Shown here: positions 11,199 through 18,933 of the stretch, in pieces
How positions within the stretch are numbered: position 1 is the stretch's first letter
Layout of the letters: each line of letters starts with the position of its first letter
Assembly (NCBI GenBank): GCA_012026675.1
Contig: VEPA01000146.1
Span: 1-48,437 of the forward strand
Length of the DNA stretch: 48,437 bases
Direction of reading: 5' to 3'
DNA from: Betaproteobacteria bacterium
GTDB lineage: Bacteria; Pseudomonadota; Gammaproteobacteria; Burkholderiales; Rhodocyclaceae
Program-made: the position numbers and the translations under genes
Notes under the pieces: model-generated
Database searches by the model: none
What the model was told of the DNA's origin: nothing
The model's input: only the letters and a program-made list of their open reading frames with translations

Positions 11199-11694
11199 AC
11201 CGGCCTGCCAGTCGCGCCGGGATTTTCTGCTGAACGGCGGCAAGCTGGTGATGCTCGCCGCGGCTTCGGCAGTCACGGAAGCCGTGTGGGCGCAACGCGC
11301 CGGACATGCGCCGCTGGCAATAGCCCGACTGTCCGCGCTCAAAGCCGGCGAACCCTACTATTTTGAATATCCGCAGGCGGGCGATCTCAACATGCTGGTC
11401 AAGCTCGGTGTCCCTGCTGGCGGCGGCATTGGTCCGCAGGCGGACGTGGTGGCCTTCAGCACGCGCTGCACCCATCTCGGCGGCAAGCTGCAGGATACGC
11501 TGCAGGCAGGGTTGCAGGTACTTGGCCCCTGTCCGCGCCATCTAACCACCTTCGACCTGAGCCGCCATGGCGTAGTGATTACCGGGCATGCCACGGCCAG
11601 CCTGCCGCAAGTGGTGCTGGAACTGGACGGCGACCAGATCCGCGCCATCGGCATGCAGGGACTGGTGTATCCCGACAGGAGCCGGCATGCCTGA
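11182..11694 (+). CDS. idrB: Tat-exported Rieske 2Fe-2S subunit (AioB/IdrB family)
   Basis: This small subunit of 170 residues passes electrons to or from the molybdenum subunit. The N-terminus carries a twin-arginine signal, SRRDFLLNGG then a hydrophobic stretch. Cluster ligands are Cys96 and His98 (CTHLGG) and Cys117 and His120 (CPRH). The extra disulphide cysteine pair found in some AioB proteins is absent from CTHLGG. ITGHATASLPQVVLELDGDQI matches the AioB C-terminal half. GGAGGA precedes the ATG at 11182. It overlaps the next gene by 8 bases, and it would carry the signal-less large subunit through the Tat pore. The AioB/IdrB family is clear; the choice of IdrB rests on the neighbouring peroxidases. 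Confidence 0.85.
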   Translation: MHAHDEPACQSRRDFLLNGGKLVMLAAASAVTEAVWAQRAGHAPLAIARLSALKAGEPYYFEYPQAGDLNMLVKLGVPAGGGIGPQADVVAFSTRCTHLGGKLQDTLQAGLQVLGPCPRHLTTFDLSRHGVVITGHATASLPQVVLELDGDQIRAIGMQGLVYPDRSRHA

Positions 11695-14299
11695 AATTCA
11701 GCCCGTACCCTTGCCGCCGCTCGGCGCCGAAGAAATATCGACCGCCTGCGACTACTGTGTCGTGGGCTGCAGCTATCGTGTCTGGCGCTGGAAAGTTGGC
11801 GCTGGCGGAACGGCCAATACGGCCGTGCCGTGGGCCAATCCGTCCCAGCACAACATCGTGCAATGGCAGGGGCAGCCCCACCATGTGCTGGTGCTGCCGG
11901 ATCCGCACGCCAGGGCCGTCAATCCAAAGGGCAACCATTCGATGCGCGGCGGCACCCTGGCGCAGAAGTGCTACAACCCGACAAACAAGACGCGCGAGCG
12001 GCTGACCACGCCGCTGCTGCGGGTCAAGGGCGAGCTGCAGCCGGTTTCCTGGGACACGGCGCTGGACATCATGGCGGCGGTGTCAACGCATGTGCTGAAA
12101 CGCCACGGCGAACACGCCTGGGGCGTCAAGGCCTACTCCTACCAGTATTTCGAAAACACCTACGCCATCACCAAACTGGCGCTCGATGCCATCGGCACGC
12201 CGGCCTTCGCCCCGCACGACAAATGCGCCAACAGCAACGATGCGGCGGGACTGGACGATGCCGGTCTCGAAGCCTTTGCGCCGGCCTATGAGGACTGGGG
12301 TGCGTGCGACGTGCTTTTCCTGTCGGGCACCGATCCCTTCGAAACCAAGAGCACGCTATTTACCAGCTGGATCATGCGTGGCGAAGTGCCGGGCAAGACG
12401 CTGATCTTTGCCACGCCGCACCGGAGCATGGGCGTGGCCTGGGCCGAGAAGCGCGGCGGCCTGTGGCTGCCGGTGATCCCGGGTACGGATACCCTGTTGC
12501 ACAACGCGATTGCCCGCGTGATTGTCGAGCGCGGCTGGCAGGATCAGGCCTTCATCGAGCGCTGGGTGGCGAAGCGCTGGGAGGTCGACCAGGGTTATGG
12601 CCGCGGCACTCGCAATACGCCTTCGCAATGGCGCACCACCTGGGGCACCTGGCAAAGCGACTGGGATGATTTTCGCCAGTTCCTGCTGTCGCGGGACGAA
12701 CACAGGCTGGAGCATGCGGCACGTATCACCGGAGTGCCCGCCGCGCTGATCGAACGGGCCGCCGTACTCCTGGCCAGACCCCGCGCCGACGGCACGCGAC
12801 CGAAGGCATCCTTCATGCTGGAGAAGGGCAACTACTGGTCCAACAACTACATGAACAGCGCCTCCTTCGCCGCGCTGGGACTGATCTGCGGCGCGGGCAA
12901 TCGCAAGGGGCAGGTGATCGGGCGCGGTGGCGGCCACCAGCGCGGCATGATTTCGTCGCCCGGCAATCCCGACTGGCTGTCGCCCGAGAAACATCCGGGC
13001 CGACGCAAGAAGCCGCTGAATCTGGATCGCTGGCTGATGGACGGCCAACTGCGCTTCGCCTGGGTTTTCGGCACGACATGGATAGGCGCGATGGCCGCCT
13101 CGGACGAACTGGAGCGCCACATCGACCGCCTGACCCGCGGCAGCCCGCAGCAGCCGCAACAGGCAACTGTCGCTGCAGCGGTGACGGCACTGATCGCCCG
13201 CGCCGATGCCGGCGGCATGGTGCTGGTCGATTCCGACATCTATCCCGTGGAGCCGCTGGGCACGCGCTACGCCGATATCATTTTGCCGGCCGCCACCTGG
13301 GGCGAGGCCGACTTCACGCGCTGCAACGGCGAGCGCCGTCTGCGCCTCTACAACCGGTTTTGCGATGCGCCAGGCCAGGCGCAGCCGGACTGGTGGGCGG
13401 TGCAAGGGTTTGTCCGGCGGATGGGATTTGGCGACAAGTTCGCCTGGAAGAACAGCAGCGATGTCTTCGAGGAAGCCGCACGCCACAGCCGGGGAACGCC
13501 TTACGATTATTTCGAACTGGTGGAACAGGCGCGACGGGAGAGGGTGACGGGACACGAGTATCTGCGCCGCCTGGGTGGCGACGGCATCCAGACGCCGGTC
13601 TGGCGGCAGGGAAATTCGATTGCCGGCACCGTCCGCCTGCACGATCCGCTGACCCGGCAGGGCGAACCCGGCGCCTTCCGCAACAAGCTGCTGAGTGCCT
13701 TCAATACCCACAGCGGCAAGGCGATGCTGCTCAAGACGCCATGGAACTTTCCCGGCTGGAGCGAGTTTTACGCCGCCGTGCAACCGCGCAGCGAGAAACA
13801 GGAACTATGGATCACCAACGGCCGCATCAACGAAGTCTGGCAAAGCGGCTTCGATGACATCCGCAAACCCTATACCGCGACGCGCGGACTGCCGCAGATG
13901 CTGTTCATGAATCCCGAGGATGCGCGAATGCGCGGCATCGAAACCGGCGACCGGGTGCGGGTGAGCAACGACATGGTGTATGTGCAGACCGGCATGCCGT
14001 TCGGCGTGACTGAAAGCGAGATGAATTTCAACAGCCTTTTGGCCGCCGGGCATATCCGGATCACGCAGGGAAGTTTCGAGGCGGTGGCGGTGCTCGATCC
14101 CGGTATGCGCCCGGGTGTCGCCAAGGCCGGTTTCAACGGACGCGGCAGCCATGCCAACGCGGTCTGCCATGCCGTTCCCGACCCGATGACCAATAACTAT
14201 CGCTACAAACTGGGACGGGGGCGCATAGAGCGCTTGGCCGCTGCCGCGGAAAAATTCGACCTCAAGGGGTCGAGCCTGAAGCCGCGCGGTCTAGCCTGA
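11687..14299 (+). CDS. idrA: Aio/Idr-family molybdopterin oxidoreductase, probable iodate reductase catalytic subunit
   Basis: This 870-residue DMSO-reductase-superfamily enzyme starts at 11687 (MPEIQPVPL), preceded by AGGAG. C21-x2-C24-x3-C28 with Ser85 in place of the fourth ligand predicts a 3Fe-4S cluster, as in arsenite oxidase AioA. Aio-like blocks are FENTYA, IPGTDTLLHNAI, GRGGGHQRGM (Arg413, His417), NGERRLRLYNRF and ITNGRINEVWQSGF. No export signal is present. The region matching the arsenite-binding His195 of AioA reads DAAGL, with no histidine. The protein is also longer than usual AioA (about 825). With IdrB and two diheme peroxidases in the same operon, iodate reductase is the best call. 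A different oxyanion substrate remains possible. Confidence 0.8.
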   Translation: MPEIQPVPLPPLGAEEISTACDYCVVGCSYRVWRWKVGAGGTANTAVPWANPSQHNIVQWQGQPHHVLVLPDPHARAVNPKGNHSMRGGTLAQKCYNPTNKTRERLTTPLLRVKGELQPVSWDTALDIMAAVSTHVLKRHGEHAWGVKAYSYQYFENTYAITKLALDAIGTPAFAPHDKCANSNDAAGLDDAGLEAFAPAYEDWGACDVLFLSGTDPFETKSTLFTSWIMRGEVPGKTLIFATPHRSMGVAWAEKRGGLWLPVIPGTDTLLHNAIARVIVERGWQDQAFIERWVAKRWEVDQGYGRGTRNTPSQWRTTWGTWQSDWDDFRQFLLSRDEHRLEHAARITGVPAALIERAAVLLARPRADGTRPKASFMLEKGNYWSNNYMNSASFAALGLICGAGNRKGQVIGRGGGHQRGMISSPGNPDWLSPEKHPGRRKKPLNLDRWLMDGQLRFAWVFGTTWIGAMAASDELERHIDRLTRGSPQQPQQATVAAAVTALIARADAGGMVLVDSDIYPVEPLGTRYADIILPAATWGEADFTRCNGERRLRLYNRFCDAPGQAQPDWWAVQGFVRRMGFGDKFAWKNSSDVFEEAARHSRGTPYDYFELVEQARRERVTGHEYLRRLGGDGIQTPVWRQGNSIAGTVRLHDPLTRQGEPGAFRNKLLSAFNTHSGKAMLLKTPWNFPGWSEFYAAVQPRSEKQELWITNGRINEVWQSGFDDIRKPYTATRGLPQMLFMNPEDARMRGIETGDRVRVSNDMVYVQTGMPFGVTESEMNFNSLLAAGHIRITQGSFEAVAVLDPGMRPGVAKAGFNGRGSHANAVCHAVPDPMTNNYRYKLGRGRIERLAAAAEKFDLKGSSLKPRGLA
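11793..11814 (+). repeat. 22-bp dispersed repeat, copy 4 (inside idrA-like gene)
   Basis: This copy matches the consensus at 20 of 22 positions and is read in frame as KVGAGGTA (residues 36-43), just after the iron-sulphur motif. AioA also has glycine-rich sequence here, so part of the match could be protein-driven. Confidence 0.55.
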
Positions 14300-14332
14300 C
14301 CGGGTCGCGACGCGCCGGATGCACGCCGGCAC

Positions 14333-15355
14333 TCAAGTTCTGCGCAATGTGTCAGATGGCAGTTCGCCGAACATGGCGCGGTAATCGTTGGCGAAATGCG
14401 ATAAATGCCAGAAGCCCCAGCGCGCGGCAACGTCCTGTACCTGCGTGTTTGCCGGATTGGCGCGGCGCAGTTCGCGGCGCACGCTGTTCAGCCTGATCGC
14501 TCGCAGATACTGCACCGGGTTGGTTTTGAGGACTTCCTGGAAACAATACTGGATAGTGCGTCGACTGGTATTCAGCGCTTCACAAAGGTCCGCGATGGTC
14601 ACCGTGTCGTGAAGATTGGTCAGGACGTAGCTTCTGGCATTTTCCACGATGGCCTTGCGGGCCTGATAGGTCGCCAGCGGAGCCGGCATGTCGTTGGCAG
14701 TCTGGATCGAGTCGCAGAGGTGACCCATCAGGGCCGAATGGACGGTTCTCTGGACCGTCGGATGGGACAGCATCGCCGGGTTCTCGTCGAGCACTTCGAA
14801 CAGCGAATCCAGGAATACGCGCAACTCGGCCAGACCGGACGGACACCGCATCATTGCCGGATCGTCTGACATCAAACGCTTCGACCCGGCACCGGCCAAC
14901 GATGCAACCACCTGCTGATAGTCTTCTTCGCGGATGGCGATGCCGACGACGTCGAATTCCTTAGGGCTTTGCAGGGAGAACTCGCTGCCCGGGCCAAAAG
15001 AAAACATGCTGTCCGCGTGCAAAGGGCGATCACAGAACGACCCGCTGCCATTCATCGTCATCGGCACTCCGAACAGTCGCGCACCGGCCCATGCCTGTCC
15101 CCGCTCGACGACCGCTTGCGTGGTGACCTCGCGAAATATCTGCATGTCCCCGATCCATACCTCGGACAGGGTTCCCCGAAAACTGCCGGAACTGATTTGG
15201 TCATAGTTCTGGTCCCATTTGCCGAGATTGGCGGCATGCTCATCGACGTCGAGGGCAGTCAATTTCCGATAGGAATGCTGCGTGTCAAAGTCCTCGACCG
15301 AGTGAATCGGAGTCTTGGGCAGCGGCAGTCGGCTCAGGGTTTCGGAATACGGCAT
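14333..15355 (-). CDS. AraC family (EutR-type) transcriptional regulator
   Basis: This is a 340-residue regulator. The N-terminal sensing region of about 200 residues has the GKWDQNYDQISSGSFRGTLSEV block and the FGVPM and SFGPG segments seen in EutR-like proteins, which often control periplasmic quinoprotein or ethanolamine genes. The C-terminal AraC helix-turn-helix pair spans about residues 230-335: TIADLCEALNTSRRTIQYCFQ, then VQDVAARWGFWHLSHFANDYRAMFGELPS. It lies on the opposite strand between the Idr-like and TTQ dehydrogenase operons, divergent from the latter. It is the obvious candidate to bind the two matching dyads at 8485 and 15474. The inducer is unknown, perhaps an amine. Confidence 0.88.
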   Translation of the reverse strand: MPYSETLSRLPLPKTPIHSVEDFDTQHSYRKLTALDVDEHAANLGKWDQNYDQISSGSFRGTLSEVWIGDMQIFREVTTQAVVERGQAWAGARLFGVPMTMNGSGSFCDRPLHADSMFSFGPGSEFSLQSPKEFDVVGIAIREEDYQQVVASLAGAGSKRLMSDDPAMMRCPSGLAELRVFLDSLFEVLDENPAMLSHPTVQRTVHSALMGHLCDSIQTANDMPAPLATYQARKAIVENARSYVLTNLHDTVTIADLCEALNTSRRTIQYCFQEVLKTNPVQYLRAIRLNSVRRELRRANPANTQVQDVAARWGFWHLSHFANDYRAMFGELPSDTLRRT

Positions 15356-15473
15356 CTGGTGAAGGTAAAGGATGGAAGCACTGCTAGTTTAACCGTAATG
15401 GAAGTCGGCATTCCGGCGGCCAAGGTATGCGGCAGTGCAACAAAAGAGACATTCTTGAATGGATCGGCCGGTT

Positions 15474-15516
15474 TTGCCGATTTTGGCTACCGGTAACGCA
15501 GTAGGTCACTTAGACT
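15474..15516 (+). promoter_or_regulatory. Shared activator site and -10 upstream of amine dehydrogenase operon
   Basis: TTGCCGATTTTGGCTA (15474-15489) differs from the site at 8485 at one of 16 bases. A TAGACT hexamer follows after exactly 21 bases (15511-15516). It lies 114 bases before the heavy-chain start and 119 bases before the divergent regulator start, so it could also serve autoregulation. The rest of the gap 15356-15602 holds no gene. Confidence 0.65.
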
Positions 15517-15602
15517 TCAAACTCTTCAGGATGTCTTCGCGCCCGGTTCCACATGCGCGCCGAACTTCATTCACGATAGGCTTTGTTCGAGAAAGGGCCG
15601 AA

Positions 15603-16751
15603 ATGCTTGCTGGCAATATCAGGAAATTATGCGCGGGCGCGATCATCGTCGCGGCTTCACATGCGCATGCCGAGGTTCCGATTGACAAGATTACGGTTGC
15701 CAACCTGCCGCCGGCGACTCCTTACCGGCTTTATCTTTCCGACATGGCGATTTCCCATTTTGTTGACAGCAAACTGATGATCATCGACGGCGAGACTTTG
15801 GGTGTTCTCGGCCACGTGGCGCTTGGCATGCCCGGGCACGCCACATTGACTCCGGATCGGTCGGAATTGCTGGTGTCGACGGCCTATATGACCAAGCTCA
15901 ATCGCGGCGAGCGCATCGGGCAGATGGATGTATATGACGCAACCACGCTCAAGCTGAAGGCTGAAATCAGCGTGCCACCCAAGCATGCCCAATCGATGCC
16001 CTACCGGGGAAGCATTCGTACCTCGGCCGACGGTCGCTTCGTCATGATGCAGAACGCGACGCCGGCTTCATCGGTGACCGTGGTCGATCGCATTGCCGGC
16101 AAGTTTGTGGCCGAGGTCGCCACACCGGGATGCTGGATGATCTATGTCCCTCAATCGGTATCCGACCGCTTCTCGACCCTGTGCGGCGACGGCACCATGC
16201 TCACGGTCAAGCTCGATGCCGAAGGCAAGCCGCTGGAGCGGAAGAAGAGCGCCAAGTTTTTCGATGCAGATGATGATGCCCTGTTCACTTCGGGCGCACA
16301 ACTGGACGACAGCTACACCTTCGTTTCATTCAAGGGCAATGTGCAGACCGTCAATGTCGCCGGCGACTCCGCGGTTGCCGACGCACCCTGGCCATTGGTG
16401 ACGGCGGCGGAAGCCAAGGCTGGGTGGCGGCCAGGCGGTTATCAGCCACTCGCACTGCACGACAAGAGCGGGCGCATCTACGTCGGCATGCACCCCAAGG
16501 GCAAGGAGGGCAGCCACAAGAGTCCCGCCAAGGAGATATGGGCCTTCGATCTGGCGAGCAAGAAGCGCGTTGCACGCGCTCCCGGTCATCATGCCACGGT
16601 GATCGCGGCAAGCCGCGGTGATGCGCCGAGGGTGTTTGCCTACTCGACCGACAAATCGACCCTGGCTGTATTTGATGGTGGCGGAAAACTCAAGCACCTG
16701 AAAACAGCAGGTCCCTTCGCGGAATTTGCCACCCAGATGGACGTCCAGTAA
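15603..16751 (+). CDS. aauB: Amine dehydrogenase heavy (large) subunit, AauB/MauB family
   Basis: This 382-residue periplasmic beta-propeller subunit belongs to a TTQ-dependent amine dehydrogenase. I set the start at 15603 (MLAGNIRKLCAG) because it begins a signal peptide ending SHAHA; the frame is open to 15459 but that part is not signal-like. Family landmarks are RLYLSDMAISHFVDSKLMIIDGE, GHATLTPDRSELLV, CWMIYVPQSVSDRFSTLCGDG and the C-terminal block IWAFDLASKKRVAR. The heavy chain scaffolds the small TTQ subunit and shapes the substrate channel. It is the first gene of a BEDA-order operon, and its stop overlaps the next start (TAATG). Confidence 0.9.
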   Translation: MLAGNIRKLCAGAIIVAASHAHAEVPIDKITVANLPPATPYRLYLSDMAISHFVDSKLMIIDGETLGVLGHVALGMPGHATLTPDRSELLVSTAYMTKLNRGERIGQMDVYDATTLKLKAEISVPPKHAQSMPYRGSIRTSADGRFVMMQNATPASSVTVVDRIAGKFVAEVATPGCWMIYVPQSVSDRFSTLCGDGTMLTVKLDAEGKPLERKKSAKFFDADDDALFTSGAQLDDSYTFVSFKGNVQTVNVAGDSAVADAPWPLVTAAEAKAGWRPGGYQPLALHDKSGRIYVGMHPKGKEGSHKSPAKEIWAFDLASKKRVARAPGHHATVIAASRGDAPRVFAYSTDKSTLAVFDGGGKLKHLKTAGPFAEFATQMDVQ

Positions 16752-17311
16752 TGGGAAGCCTGCCCTTGCTCGATCCGGTCGCCGCCAGCGCCATGTGTGC
16801 CTTTCTGGCGGTGATATTCCTGACCGGCGCCTGGCAAAAGTTACGCGATCTTTCCCTGTTCCAGGCCAACATCGACAACTATCGGTTGCTGCCGGATGGC
16901 CTGGCCTGGCCGGTCGCCATCGTGCTGCCCATGTGGGAACTTGCGGCCGGCGTCCTGGTTCTCTTCGACTCGACGCGGACGGCCGGCGCGGCGCTGGCGA
17001 TCGGACTGCTGTTGGTCGTGACGGCGGCGGTCGTCACCAACCTGATGCGCGGGCGGACCGAAATCGACTGCGGCTGCGGCAGTCTCGGCGGACACGTCGG
17101 CGACCAGACGCTGAACTGGGGGCTAACGGTGCGCAACGCCTTGCTGGCACTTGCCGCCTTGCTCGCCTTGCGCGAGGATGCGGCTCGTGCCCTGGTCTGG
17201 ATCGACTACCTGAGCGTTGCCGGCGGAACCCTGGGCCTGCTCGGGCTTTACGTCACGGCAAATCAGCTGATGGCCAATCATCCGCGTCTGCATACCTTGA
17301 GGAATCACTAG
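16751..17311 (+). CDS. aauE: MauE/AauE family membrane protein
   Basis: This 186-residue inner-membrane protein of the MauE (DoxX-like) family is needed for assembly of the disulphide-rich TTQ subunit. Four hydrophobic helices are visible: near MCAFLAVIFLTGAW, WPVAIVLPMWELAAGVLVLF, AAGLA-type AIGLLLVVTAAVVTNLM and NALLALAALLAL. A CGCGSLGG motif (DCGCGSLGG) sits in the third loop, a conserved redox-like Cys pair of this family. Start and the heavy-chain stop share a base. MauE is proposed to work with MauD, which follows after 2 bases. Confidence 0.9.
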   Translation: MGSLPLLDPVAASAMCAFLAVIFLTGAWQKLRDLSLFQANIDNYRLLPDGLAWPVAIVLPMWELAAGVLVLFDSTRTAGAALAIGLLLVVTAAVVTNLMRGRTEIDCGCGSLGGHVGDQTLNWGLTVRNALLALAALLALREDAARALVWIDYLSVAGGTLGLLGLYVTANQLMANHPRLHTLRNH

Positions 17312-17313
17312 CA

Positions 17314-17907
17314 ATGACTGAAGCCCTGGTTGTCTCCAATATCATTCTCTGGATCGTGGTGCTGGCCTTGCTGCTGGCCGTGCTGGCATTGGCACGTCAG
17401 GTCGGCATTCTCTACGAGCGGGTAGCGCCGATGGGCGCGCTGATGCTCGATCACGGTCCCAAGGTCGGCGACATGGCGCCGGCGTTCAAGATCGACGCGC
17501 TGGATGGGCGCAACGTGGCGGTGGGCTTCTCCGGCAGCAAGAAGAGCCAGTTGCTGTTCTTCCTGTCGCCGACCTGCCCAGTCTGCAAGAAGCTGCTGCC
17601 GGTCCTGAAATCCATCAGGAGTGTGGAGGCCAAATGGCTGGATGTGGTTCTTGCCAGCGACGGCGACCGTCCGGAGCATGCAGAGTTCTATCGCAAGGCG
17701 GCCTTGACCGAATTTCCCTATATTCTGTCGACCGATCTCGGCATGGCCTTTCAGGTAGGGAAACTCCCTTATGCCATATTGATCGGCGATGACGGCAGGA
17801 TTCGCGCCAAGGGCCTGGTCAATTCCAGGGAACAGCTCGAAAGCCTATTCGCCGCCAAGGAACTGGGCGTCGCTTCGGTGCAGGAATACATTGATCAGCA
17901 AGCCTGA
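17314..17907 (+). CDS. aauD: MauD/AauD thioredoxin-like disulphide protein
   Basis: This 197-residue membrane-anchored thioredoxin-fold protein has one N-terminal helix (IILWIVVLALLLAVLALA) and then a periplasmic TlpA-like domain with the redox motif CPVC in FFLSPTCPVCKKLLP. The cis-proline region is GKLPYAILI. MauD is required for correct disulphide pairing in the cysteine-rich small subunit. Start at 17314 follows a GAGGAA. It sits between MauE and the small subunit, exactly as in mauED-A and aauED-A clusters. Confidence 0.93.
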   Translation: MTEALVVSNIILWIVVLALLLAVLALARQVGILYERVAPMGALMLDHGPKVGDMAPAFKIDALDGRNVAVGFSGSKKSQLLFFLSPTCPVCKKLLPVLKSIRSVEAKWLDVVLASDGDRPEHAEFYRKAALTEFPYILSTDLGMAFQVGKLPYAILIGDDGRIRAKGLVNSREQLESLFAAKELGVASVQEYIDQQA

Positions 17908-17933
17908 TTCGTCGGTATCGCAAGGAGACGGAA

Positions 17934-18464
17934 ATGCAATGGTTTGACAACTTTTTCGAGGCCCGCAGCCGCCGTGCGGCACAGTCGATTTCGCGGCGCA
18001 GCGCGGTTGCGCGGCTCGGCAAGCTGCTGGTGGGAACGGCCATCCTGCTGCCGGTGCTGCCCTTCGACCGGATCGGCAAGGCGATTGCGGCAGACAAGGC
18101 CAAGGACAAGCGGAATGACGACACGGCCTGCGAATACTGGCGTTATTGCGCGCTCGACGGCTTTCTGTGCACCTGCTGCGGCGGCTCGATTTCCGCCTGC
18201 CCGCCGGGTACCGAAGTCTCGAAGGTCACCTGGGTCGGCACCTGCCACAATCCCAACGACGGCAAGGACTATCTGATCAGCTACAACGACTGCTGCGGCG
18301 GCGTTACCTGCAATCGCTGCGGCTGCAACTCCAACGAAGGTGAGCGCCCCGGCTACCGCATGGGCGTGCATAACGACATCAACTGGTGCATGGCCAACAG
18401 CTCGAACGCGTATCACTGCACCGTGGCCGCGGTCGTCGGCACCGCAGAGAAAAGCCAGGGCTGA
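17934..18464 (+). CDS. aauA: TTQ-bearing amine dehydrogenase small (catalytic) subunit
   Basis: This 176-residue precursor has a Tat-like signal (SRRSAVARLGKLLVG, then a hydrophobic stretch). The mature part has 14 cysteines in the AauA/MauA pattern (CEYWRYCALDGFLC, CCGG, DCCGG). Trp100 (TWVGTC) and Trp151 (NWCMAN) are 51 residues apart, the spacing of the TTQ pair in both methylamine and aromatic amine dehydrogenases. Asp119 lies 19 residues after Trp100, where the catalytic base is known. Thr163 follows Trp151 by 12, as in aromatic amine dehydrogenase (Trp160/Thr172), not 14 as in methylamine dehydrogenase (Trp108/Thr122). An aromatic or larger amine is therefore more likely than methylamine. 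Confidence 0.93.
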   Translation: MQWFDNFFEARSRRAAQSISRRSAVARLGKLLVGTAILLPVLPFDRIGKAIAADKAKDKRNDDTACEYWRYCALDGFLCTCCGGSISACPPGTEVSKVTWVGTCHNPNDGKDYLISYNDCCGGVTCNRCGCNSNEGERPGYRMGVHNDINWCMANSSNAYHCTVAAVVGTAEKSQG

Positions 18465-18465
18465 G

Positions 18466-18930
18466 ATGCATGGACGCAGGCTCATTGCGGCGGGCAGCTT
18501 CGCTTTGCTGACGCTTGCCGCCAGCGGATCGTTGCGGGCTGCCGATGGGGCAGCTCTCTATGCGGCCAATTGCGTGGCCTGTCATCAACCGGACGGCAAC
18601 GGCAGCGAGGGCTTGGCGCCGCCTCTGGCCGGTGTGCTTGGCAAGCGGGCGCAGTCGGCTAACGGACGCGAGTATCTGGCCCAGGTGCTGGTTTCCGGCA
18701 TGGTCGGCAACATCACCTCGCGCGGCGTCAAGTACAACGGCAACATGCCGGCGGCGACCCTGTCCGATGAAGAACTATCTGCAGTGATGGGCTATGTGCT
18801 CACGACCTTCAATAACTTATCGCAGCCTATGCCTGCGGAGCTTTTCAGCGCGGCCCGGGGCAAGGCGCTGACGCCCTCCGCGGTGCGCCAGCAGCGCGAA
18901 CGCGTGCTTGCGGAAGTCGGGGGGGAGTAG
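18466..18930 (+). CDS. Monoheme c-type cytochrome, amine dehydrogenase partner
   Basis: This 154-residue periplasmic cytochrome starts at 18466, one base after the small-subunit stop. The signal peptide (AAGSFALLTLAASGSLRAA) precedes a single CVACH motif in ANCVACHQPDGNGSEG. The sixth haem ligand is probably Met in YNGNMPA. Its position directly after the small subunit suggests it takes electrons from TTQ in place of amicyanin or azurin, neither of which is encoded here. Known aau clusters also carry a monoheme cytochrome downstream. The C-terminal 35 residues are a charged tail of no known role. Confidence 0.88.
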   Translation: MHGRRLIAAGSFALLTLAASGSLRAADGAALYAANCVACHQPDGNGSEGLAPPLAGVLGKRAQSANGREYLAQVLVSGMVGNITSRGVKYNGNMPAATLSDEELSAVMGYVLTTFNNLSQPMPAELFSAARGKALTPSAVRQQRERVLAEVGGE

Positions 18931-18933
18931 GGC

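Noticed and set aside
12356-13783. 475-residue open frame antisense to the molybdoenzyme gene
   Set aside because: No recognisable motifs, while the plus strand encodes a clear Aio/Idr-family protein.
11182-14299. Calling the Rieske/molybdoenzyme pair arsenite oxidase (aioBA)
   Set aside because: The arsenite-binding His is not seen, the chain is longer, and the twin diheme peroxidases are the companions of iodate reductase.
15603-18464. Calling the TTQ enzyme methylamine dehydrogenase (mau)
   Set aside because: There is no mauF, mauG or amicyanin in the operon, and the threonine spacing fits aromatic amine dehydrogenase.
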